A DNA stretch of 64,000 nucleotides from Sporosarcina quadrami (GTDB taxonomy: Bacteria > Bacillota > Bacilli > Bacillales_A > Planococcaceae). The position numbers and the translations under genes were made by a program. The DNA is taken from contig NZ_JACSQN010000001.1 in the NCBI RefSeq assembly GCF_014836615.1, positions 62,001 to 126,000 of the forward strand, read 5' to 3'. This document shows, piece by piece, positions 36,561-46,218 of the stretch; position 1 is the first letter of the stretch; the number at the start of each line of letters is the position of its first letter. The notes below the pieces were generated by a model. The model was given only the letters and a program-made list of their open reading frames with translations, was not told the DNA's origin and made no database searches.

Positions 36561-37577
36561 TTGTTTGGATTAGGATCAAGAGATGTCGGGATCGATCTCG
36601 GCACAGCAAATACATTAGTGTTTATTAAAGGAAAAGGGATCGTCCTACGGGAACCTTCCGTTGTAGCGAAAAATATAATTACAAATGAAATCGTAGCTGT
36701 TGGTTCAGCTGCTAAAAATATGATTGGTCGTACGCCTGGATCCATCGTGGCGACGCGTCCGATGAAAGACGGCGTCATTGCGGACTTTGAAATTACAACT
36801 GCAATGATCGAACATTATATGCGTGAAGCGACAAAGGCTGCGGGTAGCTCTTGGAAAAAGCCGAACGTTATGATTTGTGTTCCTTTTGGTATCACTTCTG
36901 TCGAACAGCGTGCTGTTACAGATGCTGCTAAACAAGCTGGCGCGAAAGATGCATATACGATTGAAGAGCCATTTGCGGCTGCGATCGGTGCAAACTTACC
37001 TGTTTGGGAACCTACTGGTAGTATGGTCGTCGATATAGGTGGAGGAACGACTGAAGTTGCGGTCATTTCTCTTGGAGGTATCGTTACAAGTGAATCGATC
37101 CGTATTGGTGGCGATTCAATGGATGGCGCAATCATTAGCTATATCCGTAAAGTGTATAATTTGACGATCGGTGAACGTACTGCAGAAGCGATCAAAATTG
37201 AAATTGGATCTGCAAGAGTTATGAACAAAGCAGAAAAGATGGAAATCCGCGGTCGTGACTTGTTGACGGGTCTGCCGAAAACACTTGAAATTTCATCTGA
37301 CGAAATCGTGGAAGCACTACGCGAATCCATTCTTCAGATTATTGAAGGTGTTAAAAAGACATTGGAAGCAACTCCTCCTGAATTGTCTGCTGACGTTATG
37401 GAGCGTGGAATCGTCCTGACAGGCGGTGGTGCATTGCTTGCAAATCTTGATAAAGTAATTTCTGATGAAACAAATATGCCTGTGTTCATCGCTGAAGATC
37501 CATTGGATTGTGTAGCGATCGGTACTGGGAAAGCACTTGATAATTTTGAAGTCATTAAAAAGATGCAAGTTCGGTAA
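36561..37577 (+). CDS. mreB: MreB, actin-like cell-shape protein
   Basis: MreB filaments guide lateral cell-wall synthesis in rod-shaped cells. The 338 residues show the phosphate-1 motif [14 protein letters not shown] (about 8-21), [14 protein letters not shown] near 160-173 and VLTGGGALL near 287-295. It starts at TTG 36561 behind AAAGGAAG. It heads the mreBCD-minCD group in the Bacillus order. Presence argues for a rod-shaped organism. Confidence 0.97.
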   Translation: MFGLGSRDVGIDLGTANTLVFIKGKGIVLREPSVVAKNIITNEIVAVGSAAKNMIGRTPGSIVATRPMKDGVIADFEITTAMIEHYMREATKAAGSSWKKPNVMICVPFGITSVEQRAVTDAAKQAGAKDAYTIEEPFAAAIGANLPVWEPTGSMVVDIGGGTTEVAVISLGGIVTSESIRIGGDSMDGAIISYIRKVYNLTIGERTAEAIKIEIGSARVMNKAEKMEIRGRDLLTGLPKTLEISSDEIVEALRESILQIIEGVKKTLEATPPELSADVMERGIVLTGGGALLANLDKVISDETNMPVFIAEDPLDCVAIGTGKALDNFEVIKKMQVR

Positions 37578-37597
37578 TCTGAGGGAGGATTTTGGCA

Positions 37598-38491
37598 ATG
37601 CCACGTTTTTTTTCGAATAAACGATTGATTTTATTGCTTGTAGGCGTAATCGTGCTTGTGGCATTGATTTCCTTCTCTCTTCGGGACAGGCAAAATGCCA
37701 CCCTTCCAGAACAGCTTGTAAAAGATGTAGTCGGATTTGGACAGACACTGTTTTCCAAACCGACGCATTTCCTTACAGGCACGTTGTCCAAAATCGATGG
37801 AATTTTGAATACATACGAAGAAAACAAGCATTTGAAAGCGAGATTGCAAGAATACGCATCCACCCAATCAGAACTTGTCGATATAAAAGCTGACAACAAA
37901 AAGCTCAGAGATATTATCGGCAAGCAAGAAAGTTTGCGTGACTACGAGCCGATTCAAGCAACTGTCATATCCCGGAATCCTGATCAATGGGAAGAAAAAG
38001 TGATCATTGATAAAGGAACCGAACACGGCGTACGTATGAATATGGCTGTCATTACTGCGAATGGACTGATTGGAAAAGTGGTGCTCGAAGCGAAGTTCAA
38101 ATCGACCGTTGAACTTCTGACTACTGAAAATCCGAACTTCAGAGTCGCGGCTGTTATACCTGGGGAGAAACCGGTATTCGGTTTAATTGAAGGGTATGAC
38201 GCTGAGCGTGACGAATTGATTATGAAACGGATCGATTCGAACTTTGATATTAAGGAAGGCCAAAAAGTCGAATCGTCAGGTCTAGGGGGCATTTTCCCGA
38301 AAGGACTTTTAATTGGAGAAGTGACGAAAGTGTCTACGGACGATTTCGGATTAACGAAGCTAGCATATATACGGCCAGCTGCGAATTTCTCAATGCTTGA
38401 TCATGTAATGGTTGCAAATAGATTATCCAAAACGAATGACGGGACGGATGGCAAAGATTCGTCCAGCGATGAAGGGGAGGATGAATCGTGA
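37598..38491 (+). CDS. mreC: MreC, cell-shape scaffold protein
   Basis: A bitopic membrane protein of 297 residues that connects MreB to the wall-synthesis enzymes. Membrane helix at about 8-27, extracellular coiled-coil (about 65-110), then the two beta-barrel MreC core domains (about 115-275; VISRNPDQW and GLIGKVV present), and an Asp/Ser-rich tail. GGGAGG favours ATG 37598 over TTG 37592. It overlaps mreD by 4 bp (GTGA). Confidence 0.94.
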   Translation: MPRFFSNKRLILLLVGVIVLVALISFSLRDRQNATLPEQLVKDVVGFGQTLFSKPTHFLTGTLSKIDGILNTYEENKHLKARLQEYASTQSELVDIKADNKKLRDIIGKQESLRDYEPIQATVISRNPDQWEEKVIIDKGTEHGVRMNMAVITANGLIGKVVLEAKFKSTVELLTTENPNFRVAAVIPGEKPVFGLIEGYDAERDELIMKRIDSNFDIKEGQKVESSGLGGIFPKGLLIGEVTKVSTDDFGLTKLAYIRPAANFSMLDHVMVANRLSKTNDGTDGKDSSSDEGEDES

Positions 38492-39006
38492 GTAGATTCA
38501 TAATCCCTCTTATTGCCGTCGTCCTATTTTACCTGGAACCTGTTTTCAGCTTATTCTCGCCAGTGACAATCGGGCAAAATGAGTATACGCTCGTACCTCG
38601 TCTTGTTATTGTCTTTTTGATTTTCATCACTGTTTATTACAGTCGAAAACAAGCAATCATCTACGGAATCGTCTTTGGCCTCTTGTATGATATGTATCAC
38701 ATTGATATTATTGGAGTATATACATTTTTATATCCGGTAATCTGCTATCTTACCGCATTTATTATCCGTCAGGTCCACCGGCACATTTTGACAGTTATGG
38801 CTTTATCGATTGTCATGATTGCATTGGTGGAAATATTCTCCTATCTTTTTGCGAGTCTGATTTCTTTGACGACTATTGGGTTCGACGATTTTCTTTCGAG
38901 CCGGTTGCTGCCAACGCTAATTGCCAATTCAATTTTCGTCGGGATGTTCGGTTACCTGTTCAAGCAACTTTTTGATAAGAGCGGCGAGCAATTAGCCGGT
39001 ATATAA
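38488..39006 (+). CDS. mreD: MreD, integral membrane cell-shape protein
   Basis: A 172-residue hydrophobic protein with about five membrane segments, the standard third component of MreBCD. It starts at GTG 38488 within the mreC stop, with GGGGAGGATG upstream. The YGIVFGLLYDMYHIDIIGVYTFLYP region near 60-84 matches the family pattern. Confidence 0.9.
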   Translation: MSRFIIPLIAVVLFYLEPVFSLFSPVTIGQNEYTLVPRLVIVFLIFITVYYSRKQAIIYGIVFGLLYDMYHIDIIGVYTFLYPVICYLTAFIIRQVHRHILTVMALSIVMIALVEIFSYLFASLISLTTIGFDDFLSSRLLPTLIANSIFVGMFGYLFKQLFDKSGEQLAGI

Positions 39007-39029
39007 ACAAGAAACTGTGAGGGACGCAA

Positions 39030-39701
39030 ATGACGAAACAGCACTATGTTACGATAAAAGGGACAAAAGAAGGTCTTGTCCTCCGACTGGACGACAAATG
39101 CGCTTACTCGGACATGATTGCAGAACTCCGCAATAAAGTCAGTGAAAATAGTCTGGAAGGGCTAGCCGAAGTGAGGATTCACACTGGTAATCGCTATTGT
39201 AATGAAGAAGAACTAAAAGAAATAATGAATATTGTACATGAATCACCCCATTTACGAGTAGCAAGAATTCAAAGTGAAGTCATTTCCATCGAAGAGAGCA
39301 ACCGAAAAGTGTTAGAGAACCAATCTGAAACGTTTATCGGTATTGTCCGCTCTGGACAAGTTGTGGAAGCTGAAGGAGATCTTGTCGTAATTGGTGATGT
39401 CAATCCGAATGGACGGGTTGTCGCAGCTGGCAGTATTTACGTATTAGGAAGATTGAAAGGGATCGCACATGCGGGTGCTACAGGTAATGAAGAAGCTGTA
39501 ATTGCTGCTTCGTGGCTTGAAGCTACGCATCTGATGATAGCGGACAAGTTGGAAACGATGACAGATGAACTGACGATACTGTCAGAACAACCTGAAATGG
39601 AATGTGCATATATCCATCCGAACGGGTTCATCGCCATCGACCGACTGCAGGAGCTTCGGATTCTCCGGCCTAATCTGTCAACATTTAAAGGAGGGAGCTA
39701 G
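39030..39701 (+). CDS. minC: MinC, septum-site inhibitor
   Basis: MinC blocks FtsZ polymerisation away from mid-cell when recruited by MinD. The 223 residues comprise a divergent N-terminal FtsZ-inhibitory domain (1-100) and the conserved C-terminal beta-helix (about 105-210), with RSGQVVEAEGDLVVIGDVNP and AGSIYVLGRLKGIAHAG. minD follows directly, with its GTG two bases past the minC stop. Confidence 0.95.
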   Translation: MTKQHYVTIKGTKEGLVLRLDDKCAYSDMIAELRNKVSENSLEGLAEVRIHTGNRYCNEEELKEIMNIVHESPHLRVARIQSEVISIEESNRKVLENQSETFIGIVRSGQVVEAEGDLVVIGDVNPNGRVVAAGSIYVLGRLKGIAHAGATGNEEAVIAASWLEATHLMIADKLETMTDELTILSEQPEMECAYIHPNGFIAIDRLQELRILRPNLSTFKGGS

Positions 39702-39702
39702 T

Positions 39703-40500
39703 GTGGGAGAAGCAATTGTCATAACGTCTGGAAAAGGAGGAGTCGGCAAAACGACTACCTCAGCAAATCTTGGTACTGCATTGGCTCTGCAAGGAAAAAA
39801 AGTATGTCTTGTGGATACGGATATTGGTCTACGAAATCTCGATGTCATTTTGGGTCTTGAAAACCGAATCATTTACGATTTGGTCGATGTCATTTCAGGA
39901 CGATGTAAAGTCCATCAGGCATTAGTGAAAGACAAACGTTTTGAAGATCGCTTGTTTCTACTTCCAGCAGCACAGACAACTGATAAAAACGCTGTGCAGC
40001 CGGAAGAGATGAAAGAACTCATCACTGAGCTGAAGCGTGACTATGATTATATTCTCATAGATTGTCCTGCCGGAATTGAACAGGGCTTTAAAAACGCGGT
40101 AGCAGGTGCGGATCGTGCAATTGTCGTAACGACGCCCGAGATTTCAGCTGTACGGGATGCGGATCGGATTATCGGCTTGCTTGAGCAGGAAGATATTGAA
40201 CCGCCGAAACTCATTATTAACCGTATTAAAACCCGTCTCGTGAACAGTGGTGATGCACTTGATGTGAATGACATTACAACGCATTTATCCATCGATTTGC
40301 TTGGTATCGTACTTGACGATGAAAGTGTTATCTCTTCTTCAAACAAAGGGGAGCCTGTCGTTATGGATCCGTCCAACCCGGCTGCCATCGGTTACCGTAA
40401 CATCGCTCGGAGAATTCTCGGTGAATCCGTTCCTTTAATGTCCCTTAATGAAGGAAAATCAGGATTCTTCGGTAAGTTGAAAACACTATTTACAAAATAA
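39703..40500 (+). CDS. minD: MinD, membrane-associated septum-site ATPase
   Basis: A 265-residue ParA-type ATPase. The deviant Walker A KGGVGKTT is at 11-18, and the C-terminal amphipathic helix (SGFFGKLKTLFTK) is the membrane-targeting sequence. It binds MinC at the poles; no minE is present, as in Bacillus, where DivIVA/MinJ position MinCD. GTG 39703 follows AAAGGAGGGA. A longer reading from 39604 is a frame overlap with minC and is rejected. Confidence 0.96.
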   Translation: MGEAIVITSGKGGVGKTTTSANLGTALALQGKKVCLVDTDIGLRNLDVILGLENRIIYDLVDVISGRCKVHQALVKDKRFEDRLFLLPAAQTTDKNAVQPEEMKELITELKRDYDYILIDCPAGIEQGFKNAVAGADRAIVVTTPEISAVRDADRIIGLLEQEDIEPPKLIINRIKTRLVNSGDALDVNDITTHLSIDLLGIVLDDESVISSSNKGEPVVMDPSNPAAIGYRNIARRILGESVPLMSLNEGKSGFFGKLKTLFTK

Positions 40501-40510
40501 ATGAAAAGTA

Positions 40511-40539
40511 GTCTCTGACGTCTTCGTCAGGGATTTTTT
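40511..40539 (+). terminator. Intrinsic terminator after minD
   Basis: TCTCTGACG and CGTCAGGGA flank a TCTT loop and are followed by TTTTTT. It ends the mreBCD-minCD unit. Confidence 0.85.
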
Positions 40540-40578
40540 AATGCGTAAACTTTGGTACGTATTCAAGCGTTTGCCCAT

Positions 40579-40606
40579 AATATTCATAGTACACTCGTCA
40601 TATACT
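40579..40606 (+). promoter_or_regulatory. Candidate sigma-E promoter of the spoIVF operon
   Basis: AATATT at 40579-40584 and CATATACT at 40599-40606 are separated by 14 bp, close to the sigma-E pattern (ATATT, about 14 bp, CATACAAT). The spoIVF operon is transcribed by sigma-E in B. subtilis, so pattern and context agree. Confidence 0.55.
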
Positions 40607-40628
40607 GTGAAAAAGGTGGTGTGGCGGG

Positions 40629-41180
40629 GTGAAATGGAAAACAAAATGGATCATTGCCGTCTTAATGGCAATCGGTGTGTTCACGTATGCAAAGATGGAG
40701 GAAATGGGAGTCGTATCAAAACCAATCACTCAATACGTGACAACTGGAAAAGATTTTATCGTCATGAAGAAGTGGGTCTCCTCAATTATTGGTGACTCAA
40801 ACGAAGATACAATTGCTGTATCCGCAAGTTCTGAAGAAGATATACCGTTTGCTTTGTATGAGTCGATGCAGCCTTACAAAGATGGAGTAATAGTCTCTTA
40901 TATGAACGCAATGCCAATCACTGCTCAAGGGGATGGACTCGTCGTTTTTACAGGATCTACAAGACAATCGGGTAAGACGGTAACTGTGCTCTATGATGAT
41001 GGAGATGAAGTGACATATGGGTTTGTCGGTTCATTTAAGAAATTGCCCTATTCGACTGTGAAAAAAGGGGACACGCTCGCTTTAATGAATGAAGAGGCGA
41101 TCTATCTGAAAGTGAAACGAGAAGGAATTGTCCTTGAAGCGTCGGTATTGGCGACGTATTTTTCGGATACTAAACAATGA
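40629..41180 (+). CDS. spoIVFA: SpoIVFA-like regulator of the SpoIVFB protease
   Basis: SpoIVFA holds the SpoIVFB protease inactive in the outer forespore membrane until the SpoIVB signal arrives. The 183 residues have one membrane helix near the N-terminus (about 5-21) and a C-terminal M23/LytM-like beta domain (about 85-175) lacking the metal-binding histidines. It is shorter than B. subtilis SpoIVFA (about 264). GTG 40629 follows AAAAAGGTGG. It overlaps spoIVFB by 4 bp. The assignment rests on fold, length class and position after minD. Confidence 0.8.
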   Translation: MKWKTKWIIAVLMAIGVFTYAKMEEMGVVSKPITQYVTTGKDFIVMKKWVSSIIGDSNEDTIAVSASSEEDIPFALYESMQPYKDGVIVSYMNAMPITAQGDGLVVFTGSTRQSGKTVTVLYDDGDEVTYGFVGSFKKLPYSTVKKGDTLALMNEEAIYLKVKREGIVLEASVLATYFSDTKQ

Positions 41181-41782
41181 AGCTTCGTCTCCATCCAGTT
41201 TTGGCACCATTTTTCCTGGCACTTATGTTGACAGGAGGGTTGTCATTTTACGCACTTGTTTTCCTCTCCTTACTGCTCCATGAAGCGGGGCATATCCTTG
41301 CTGCTTATTTGAGCGGAATGAAAGTGCGTATGTGTACAATCATGCCCTATGGGGGAGAATTGCATATACCTGGCAAGTTTCAATACGCAAAAAAACAAAA
41401 GATCTTTGTCGCATTAGGTGGTCCAGCCGCAACTTTCATCGTTCTTCTCTGTTCCATAGTCCTCAATTTTCCCGGCAACGAACAACTCGTGAAGATTCAA
41501 ATCGTCATTCTGCTAGTGAATTTGTTGCCTATTATACCGCTTGACGGCGGACAAGCACTTTGTGCATTTATCGAAACGGAAAAGAATAAATTTGAGGTGC
41601 GTACTTCATATCTCATCTTTTCAATCGTGTTTTTAACGGTTGCTATTATTGTGATGATAGATTGGATACCGAGCACGTTGCTTTTCATAGCATTGGCTTT
41701 ATTCCTTCTTATACAAAACATTACAACTTTCAAGTTCAGGAAATACGAAAAAGCATTTGAACAGTTGAAAGAAAACAGTTGA
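41177..41782 (+). CDS. spoIVFB: SpoIVFB-like site-2 protease (pro-sigma-K processing)
   Basis: An M50 intramembrane metalloprotease. The zinc-binding motif HEAGH is at residues 35-39, and the third ligand Asp123 is in LLPIIPLDGGQ. Four to six membrane segments. In B. subtilis SpoIVFB cleaves pro-sigma-K in the mother cell. This copy has only 201 residues and stops after the membrane core; the C-terminal CBS domain of the B. subtilis protein (about 288 residues) is absent. The stop is 135 bp before rplU. Confidence 0.85.
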   Translation: MKLRLHPVLAPFFLALMLTGGLSFYALVFLSLLLHEAGHILAAYLSGMKVRMCTIMPYGGELHIPGKFQYAKKQKIFVALGGPAATFIVLLCSIVLNFPGNEQLVKIQIVILLVNLLPIIPLDGGQALCAFIETEKNKFEVRTSYLIFSIVFLTVAIIVMIDWIPSTLLFIALALFLLIQNITTFKFRKYEKAFEQLKENS

Positions 41783-41807
41783 CGTGAAACGCTGTGCATG
41801 GTAATAT
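41779..41807 (+). promoter_or_regulatory. Sigma-A promoter of the rplU operon
   Basis: TTGACG at 41779-41784, 17-bp spacer, TAATAT at 41802-41807, overlapping the spoIVFB stop codon. Transcription would begin near 41814. Confidence 0.65.
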
Positions 41808-41813
41808 TTTAAT

Positions 41814-41916
41814 GTTATTGTTTGTAGCACCCGTGCTACAACCGCACTGATTGGGTACAAGCATCCGTATGGATCACCTATGAAGGCGAGTCTGAGTCTA
41901 TAGAGGAGGTGCAAGT
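41814..41916 (+). promoter_or_regulatory. Ribosomal protein L21 leader RNA
   Basis: A structured 5' leader in the place of the L21 autoregulatory leader of Bacillales. A tight hairpin (GTAGCAC / GTGCTAC, 41824-41839) is followed by a second small stem (ATCC GTAT GGAT, about 41863-41874) and the ribosome-binding site GAGGAGGTG. It likely lets L21 repress its own operon; the binding itself is inferred from the known family. Confidence 0.65.
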
Positions 41917-42225
41917 ATGTACGCAATCATTGAAACTGGTGGGAAACAAATCAAAGTTGAAGCAGGTCAAGAGGTTTACATCGAGAAAGTTCTTGGTGAA
42001 GCTGAAGAAACTGTAACATTTGACAAAGTTCTATTCGTTGGTGGAGAAGACGTGAAAGTCGGCGTTCCATTCGTGGAAGGTGCTTCTGTAACGGGTAAAA
42101 TCGTTAAGCATGGCCGTGGCAAGAAAATCACTGTTTTCAAATACAAGCCGAAAAAGAACTACCACAAAAAGCAAGGTCATCGTCAGCCATACACAAAAGT
42201 TGTCATCGAAGGCATCAACCTGTAA
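41917..42225 (+). CDS. rplU: 50S ribosomal protein L21
   Basis: A 102-residue 23S rRNA-binding protein with the standard [20 protein letters not shown] opening and the basic C-terminal [19 protein letters not shown] signature. First gene of rplU-prp-rpmA. Confidence 0.98.
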   Translation: MYAIIETGGKQIKVEAGQEVYIEKVLGEAEETVTFDKVLFVGGEDVKVGVPFVEGASVTGKIVKHGRGKKITVFKYKPKKNYHKKQGHRQPYTKVVIEGINL

Positions 42226-42231
42226 GCCGGC

Positions 42232-42558
42232 ATGATCAAAATCATTATTAATGAACAACCAACAGGCCGTATTAGCTCTTTTGAGATGAAAGGCCATGCC
42301 GATTACGCAGAACATGGAAAAGATCTAGTCTGTGCAGGTGCATCAGCAGTCTCTTTTGGAGCTGTTAATGCAATTATTGCACTCACTGATATAACACCTG
42401 AAATCCAACAAGGGTCAGATGGAGGTTATTTGAAAGTGGCTTTTCCGGAAACGGAAAAAGACAGTGAAATCCAGTTAATCGTGAAGGCAATGATTGTTTC
42501 ATTACAGACGATTGAACAAGATTACGGGCAACATATAAAACTTATCTATAACCGATAG
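42232..42558 (+). CDS. prp: Prp, ribosomal-processing cysteine protease
   Basis: Cleaves the N-terminal extension from ribosomal protein L27 in Firmicutes. The 108 residues keep the catalytic pair His22 (KGHADYAEHG) and Cys34 (LVCAGASA), diagnostic of the family (YsxB in B. subtilis). It lies between L21 and its substrate L27, 6 bp after rplU and 12 bp before the rpmA ATG. The L27 encoded next has the matching cleavage sequence. Confidence 0.95.
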   Translation: MIKIIINEQPTGRISSFEMKGHADYAEHGKDLVCAGASAVSFGAVNAIIALTDITPEIQQGSDGGYLKVAFPETEKDSEIQLIVKAMIVSLQTIEQDYGQHIKLIYNR

Positions 42559-42861
<303 letters not shown>

Positions 42862-42879
42862 GCTTAAACGTATTTTTGG

Positions 42880-42912
42880 AAGGACTGCATTTTACCGTGC
42901 AGTCCTTTTTTT
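42880..42912 (+). terminator. Intrinsic terminator after rpmA
   Basis: AAGGACTGCA pairs with TGCAGTCCTT, loop TTTTACCG, followed by a long T tract. Closes the L21-Prp-L27 operon. Confidence 0.9.
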
Positions 42913-42917
42913 ATTTT

Positions 42918-42948
42918 TTGACGAAAGACCAGTACAGAATGTTATACT
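42918..42948 (+). promoter_or_regulatory. Candidate promoter of spo0B-obg
   Basis: TTGACG at 42918-42923 and TATACT at 42943-42948, with a 19-bp spacer, longer than optimal. It is followed by a small palindrome ATACTGTATAGTAT overlapping the -10. Confidence 0.4.
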
Positions 42949-42978
42949 GTATAGTATGAAACCATTGGCGGTGAAAGT

Positions 42979-43497
42979 ATGGAGTCTGAAAAGCTGACGA
43001 TTGGCAAAGCATTGAAGTTTGCACGGCACGATTTTTTAAATGAATTGCAATTAATGCTGCTGTATATGGATCTTGGAAAGCCAGCTGATGCGAAAAACAG
43101 TTTATTGGAAACGACTGAGCGTATCCGACATCTCTCCAGGCTTGAAAATTTACGGATGCCTGAAACAGAAGTATGGCTCAGTACATTCGAATGGCAACAT
43201 CCATCTTTTTCTAAAACACTTACTTGTACGACTGTAAGTGGTGAGCGGTTAGCAGACGACAAAGCGGTTTCTTCTTATCTTGAAACACTGATTCAGGAAA
43301 TTGAGAAAGTGCTGGATCCGATGGAAGACTATACAATTTCTACAGTCGTTGAAGCGACTGAAGAACGATGGTCGATTCAATTGAAAATACAAGGACTGCT
43401 TGCTGGAAATCCTGTAATTGACGATGTCGATCACGGATTTGAAGTAAGCACTATTATGCAAGATGAGCAATGGACGTTCACAATAAGTGGACAATAG
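42979..43497 (+). CDS. spo0B: Spo0B, sporulation phosphorelay phosphotransferase
   Basis: Transfers phosphate from Spo0F to Spo0A. The 172 residues contain the phosphoacceptor His17 in ARHDFLNELQLM, matching the Spo0B H-box (RHDWMNxLQL), within a helical hairpin used for dimerisation, and a degenerate kinase-like C-terminal domain. It sits between rpmA and obg exactly as in B. subtilis. The C-terminal part is divergent, which is normal for this protein. Confidence 0.88.
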   Translation: MESEKLTIGKALKFARHDFLNELQLMLLYMDLGKPADAKNSLLETTERIRHLSRLENLRMPETEVWLSTFEWQHPSFSKTLTCTTVSGERLADDKAVSSYLETLIQEIEKVLDPMEDYTISTVVEATEERWSIQLKIQGLLAGNPVIDDVDHGFEVSTIMQDEQWTFTISGQ

Positions 43498-43510
43498 GAG
43501 GCAATAAACA

Positions 43511-44803
43511 ATGTTTGTCGATCACGTAAAAGTTTATGTTAAAGGCGGTAACGGCGGCGATGGAATGGTCGCATTCCGCAGAGAAAAGTATATTGCATAT
43601 GGCGGTCCTTCAGGCGGGGATGGTGGAAAGGGTGCGGATGTCGTCTTCATCGTGGATGAAGGTCTTAGAACATTAATGGATTTCCGTTACCAACGTCATT
43701 TCAAAGCGCCAAGAGGTGAGCATGGTGCAACGAAAAATATGCACGGTAAAGGTGCAAAAGATATGGTCGTCAAAGTTCCACCTGGCACAATAGTGAAAGA
43801 CGTGGAAACGGGTGACATTATCGCTGACCTTGTCGAAGATGGACAAACAGCAGTTATCGCTCGTGGTGGACGTGGTGGACGTGGGAACTCGCGTTTCGCA
43901 ACACCACAAAACCCAGCACCGGAACTTTCGGAAAAGGGAGAACCAGGTGTTGAAAGAGAAATCGTTCTCGAACTAAAAGTACTTGCTGACGCAGGGCTCG
44001 TCGGTTTTCCGAGTGTCGGAAAATCCACTTTGCTATCTGTCGTTTCAGCAGCAAAACCTAAAATTGCGGATTACCACTTCACGACACTTGTTCCGAATCT
44101 AGGAATGGTTGAGCTTGACGGTGGGAATACGTTCGTTTTAGCCGACTTACCAGGGTTAATCGAAGGAGCGCATGAAGGAATTGGTCTTGGTCATCAGTTT
44201 TTGCGTCATATCGAAAGAACACGTGTTATTATTCACGTTGTTGACATGTCCGGTGTAGAAGGACGCGATCCGTATGAAGATTTTGTGACGATTAATGAAG
44301 AACTGGAAAAGTATAATCTCCGTTTAATGGAACGTCCGCAAATTATTGTTGCTAACAAAATGGACATGCCTGATGCTGAAGAGAACTTAGAGGCATTCAA
44401 AAAGAAATTGAATGATGACAATGCGCTCATCTTCCCGATATCTGCACTTACTCGTGAAGGACTCGATCAGTTGCTGTTTTCAGTTGCAGAATTACTTGAA
44501 ACAACGCCTGAATTCCCGATGCATGAAATTGAGGAAGAAGATGAAAACCGTTCTGTACTTTATAAGCACGAAGCAGACCCTGAAGACTTCAACATTAGCC
44601 GTGATGATGATGGTGCGTTCATTGTTTCCGGTTATACGATTGAGCGTCTCTTCAAGATGACCGACTTTAACTTCGATCAATCCGTCCGTAAATTCGCACG
44701 TCAGATGCGCGGAATGGGAATCGATGACGCTCTTCGTGAACGCGGTGCACAAGACGGAGACACTGTACGAATCCTTGACTTCGAATTCGAATTCATAGAA
44801 TAA
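43511..44803 (+). CDS. obg: Obg/CgtA, essential GTPase
   Basis: A ribosome-associated GTPase needed for 50S maturation, stress signalling and, in Bacillus, Spo0A activation. The 430 residues show the glycine-rich N-terminal OBG fold (1-158; [17 protein letters not shown]), the G domain ([10 protein letters not shown] near 165-174, [10 protein letters not shown] near 210-219, ANKMDMPD near 282-289) and the C-terminal OCT domain (about 350-430) characteristic of Firmicutes. Transcribed with spo0B. Confidence 0.97.
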   Translation: MFVDHVKVYVKGGNGGDGMVAFRREKYIAYGGPSGGDGGKGADVVFIVDEGLRTLMDFRYQRHFKAPRGEHGATKNMHGKGAKDMVVKVPPGTIVKDVETGDIIADLVEDGQTAVIARGGRGGRGNSRFATPQNPAPELSEKGEPGVEREIVLELKVLADAGLVGFPSVGKSTLLSVVSAAKPKIADYHFTTLVPNLGMVELDGGNTFVLADLPGLIEGAHEGIGLGHQFLRHIERTRVIIHVVDMSGVEGRDPYEDFVTINEELEKYNLRLMERPQIIVANKMDMPDAEENLEAFKKKLNDDNALIFPISALTREGLDQLLFSVAELLETTPEFPMHEIEEEDENRSVLYKHEADPEDFNISRDDDGAFIVSGYTIERLFKMTDFNFDQSVRKFARQMRGMGIDDALRERGAQDGDTVRILDFEFEFIE

Positions 44804-44841
44804 TTTCGAGTCGAGAATGAATTGTAGCTAGGAGGCATTCA

Positions 44842-45297
44842 ATGAAGCCGTTGGGGGAAGGGCAGTATTATCTTGTACGAGAAGATGTGCTTACGGAATC
44901 CATGCAGAAAATGCTTGAAGCGAAGAGGATGCTTGCGAGCGGAGAAGAGAAGACGATACAGGAAGCGACTAAACGGGTTGGGCTCTCCCGTAGCGCTTAC
45001 TACAAATACAAAGATACCGTCTTCCCTTTTGAATCGATTGCACGTGAGCGTGTATTGACGATTTTCATACAGCTTGAAGACCGCAAAGGCTCACTCGCAA
45101 CATTGCTCCGTCTCATATCCGAAGCGAAATGCAATGTATTAACGATCCATCAGACAATTCCTGTCCAAGGTCGTGCAAATATTACATTATCACTTGATGT
45201 GACCGAAATGCTAATTTCGATGGAGGAATTCATGCAAAAGTTGAAATCTCCGAATTTCATCGATTCCGTCCATCTAATTAGTTCAGGCGCACTTTGA
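44842..45297 (+). CDS. pheB: PheB, ACT-domain protein of the UPF0735 family
   Basis: A 151-residue protein: an N-terminal helical part with a helix-turn-helix-like stretch (EATKRVGLSRSAYYKYKDTVF near 42-62) and a C-terminal ACT domain (about 70-147) that may sense an amino acid. The family lies upstream of pheA in Bacillus but its biochemical activity is not established. AGGAGG precedes the ATG; pheA begins 15 bp after its stop. Confidence 0.9.
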   Translation: MKPLGEGQYYLVREDVLTESMQKMLEAKRMLASGEEKTIQEATKRVGLSRSAYYKYKDTVFPFESIARERVLTIFIQLEDRKGSLATLLRLISEAKCNVLTIHQTIPVQGRANITLSLDVTEMLISMEEFMQKLKSPNFIDSVHLISSGAL

Positions 45298-45312
45298 TAG
45301 GAGGTAGCTGAA

Positions 45313-46194
45313 GTGACAGATTTAAAATATTCACCTACGGTTGCCTACTTGGGACCTGAAGCTTCATTCACCCATGTAGCAGCAACTTATCTCTTCGGAA
45401 ATGCCGGACTCATGCCTCAACCGACAATACCCGACTGTATAGAAGCTGTAGCGACAGGGCGAGTGGTCTATGCCATTGTGCCGCTTGAAAATGCATTAGA
45501 AGGTTCCGTGCCGATGACAATCGATTATTTGTTCCATGGAAGCGATCTGTTCATCAACGCGGAAATTTCTACACCAATTGAACAGCATTTGATGGTGAAT
45601 GAAAAGCAGAAAGATGCATTGGACAAATTGGATTCTGTTCAATCTCATCCACATGCACTAGCACAATGTCATAAATACTTGCAATATCATTATCGCCGCA
45701 CGCCACTCATCCAGACGACTTCAACGGCCGCGGCTGCCAAATACGTATCTGAAAATCCGGACTTGCGCATTGCAGCTATTGGCAATCGGCTTGCAGCAAA
45801 AAAGTATGGACTACATATCGCAGAAGAAAATATCCACGATTTTCATTTCAATCATACGCGTTTCGTTGTGTTGTCAATGCGAAAAGGCTACTTGGAAGCG
45901 AAGGGTCATGCCGATAACCCTAAAACGACTTTCATGGTGAAATTACCTGAAGACGATCGTTCAGGAGTGCTCCATCAAATTCTTTCAGTATTTGCATGGC
46001 GCAAACTGAATTTGAGTAAAATCGAATCCCGTCCGCTAAAAACAGGACTCGGCAACTACTTCTTCATCATCGACGTCCTCGAAAACGAAGACCACCCTAT
46101 GATGAGAGGAGCCTTAGAAGAACTCGCTGCTCTCAACTGCAACGTACGCTCCTTTGGCACTTATTACACGTACGAACAAAAACCTTCCCGCTAA
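45313..46194 (+). CDS. pheA: Prephenate dehydratase
   Basis: Converts prephenate to phenylpyruvate in phenylalanine synthesis. The 293 residues have the periplasmic-binding-like catalytic domain (AYLGPEASFTHVAA near 10-23, ENALEGSV near 60-67, NHTRFVVLS near 179-187) and a C-terminal regulatory ACT domain with the ESRPLKTGLGNYFF phenylalanine-binding motif. It starts at GTG 45313 behind ATAGGAGGT. A terminator overlaps the 3' end. Confidence 0.95.
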   Translation: MTDLKYSPTVAYLGPEASFTHVAATYLFGNAGLMPQPTIPDCIEAVATGRVVYAIVPLENALEGSVPMTIDYLFHGSDLFINAEISTPIEQHLMVNEKQKDALDKLDSVQSHPHALAQCHKYLQYHYRRTPLIQTTSTAAAAKYVSENPDLRIAAIGNRLAAKKYGLHIAEENIHDFHFNHTRFVVLSMRKGYLEAKGHADNPKTTFMVKLPEDDRSGVLHQILSVFAWRKLNLSKIESRPLKTGLGNYFFIIDVLENEDHPMMRGALEELAALNCNVRSFGTYYTYEQKPSR

Positions 46195-46218
46195 TTCATT
46201 TTAGTTGGAAGGTTTTTT
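46181..46218 (+). terminator. Intrinsic terminator after pheA
   Basis: AACCTTCC and GGAAGGTT form the stem around an 18-base loop containing the pheA stop, followed by TTTT. Confidence 0.75.
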
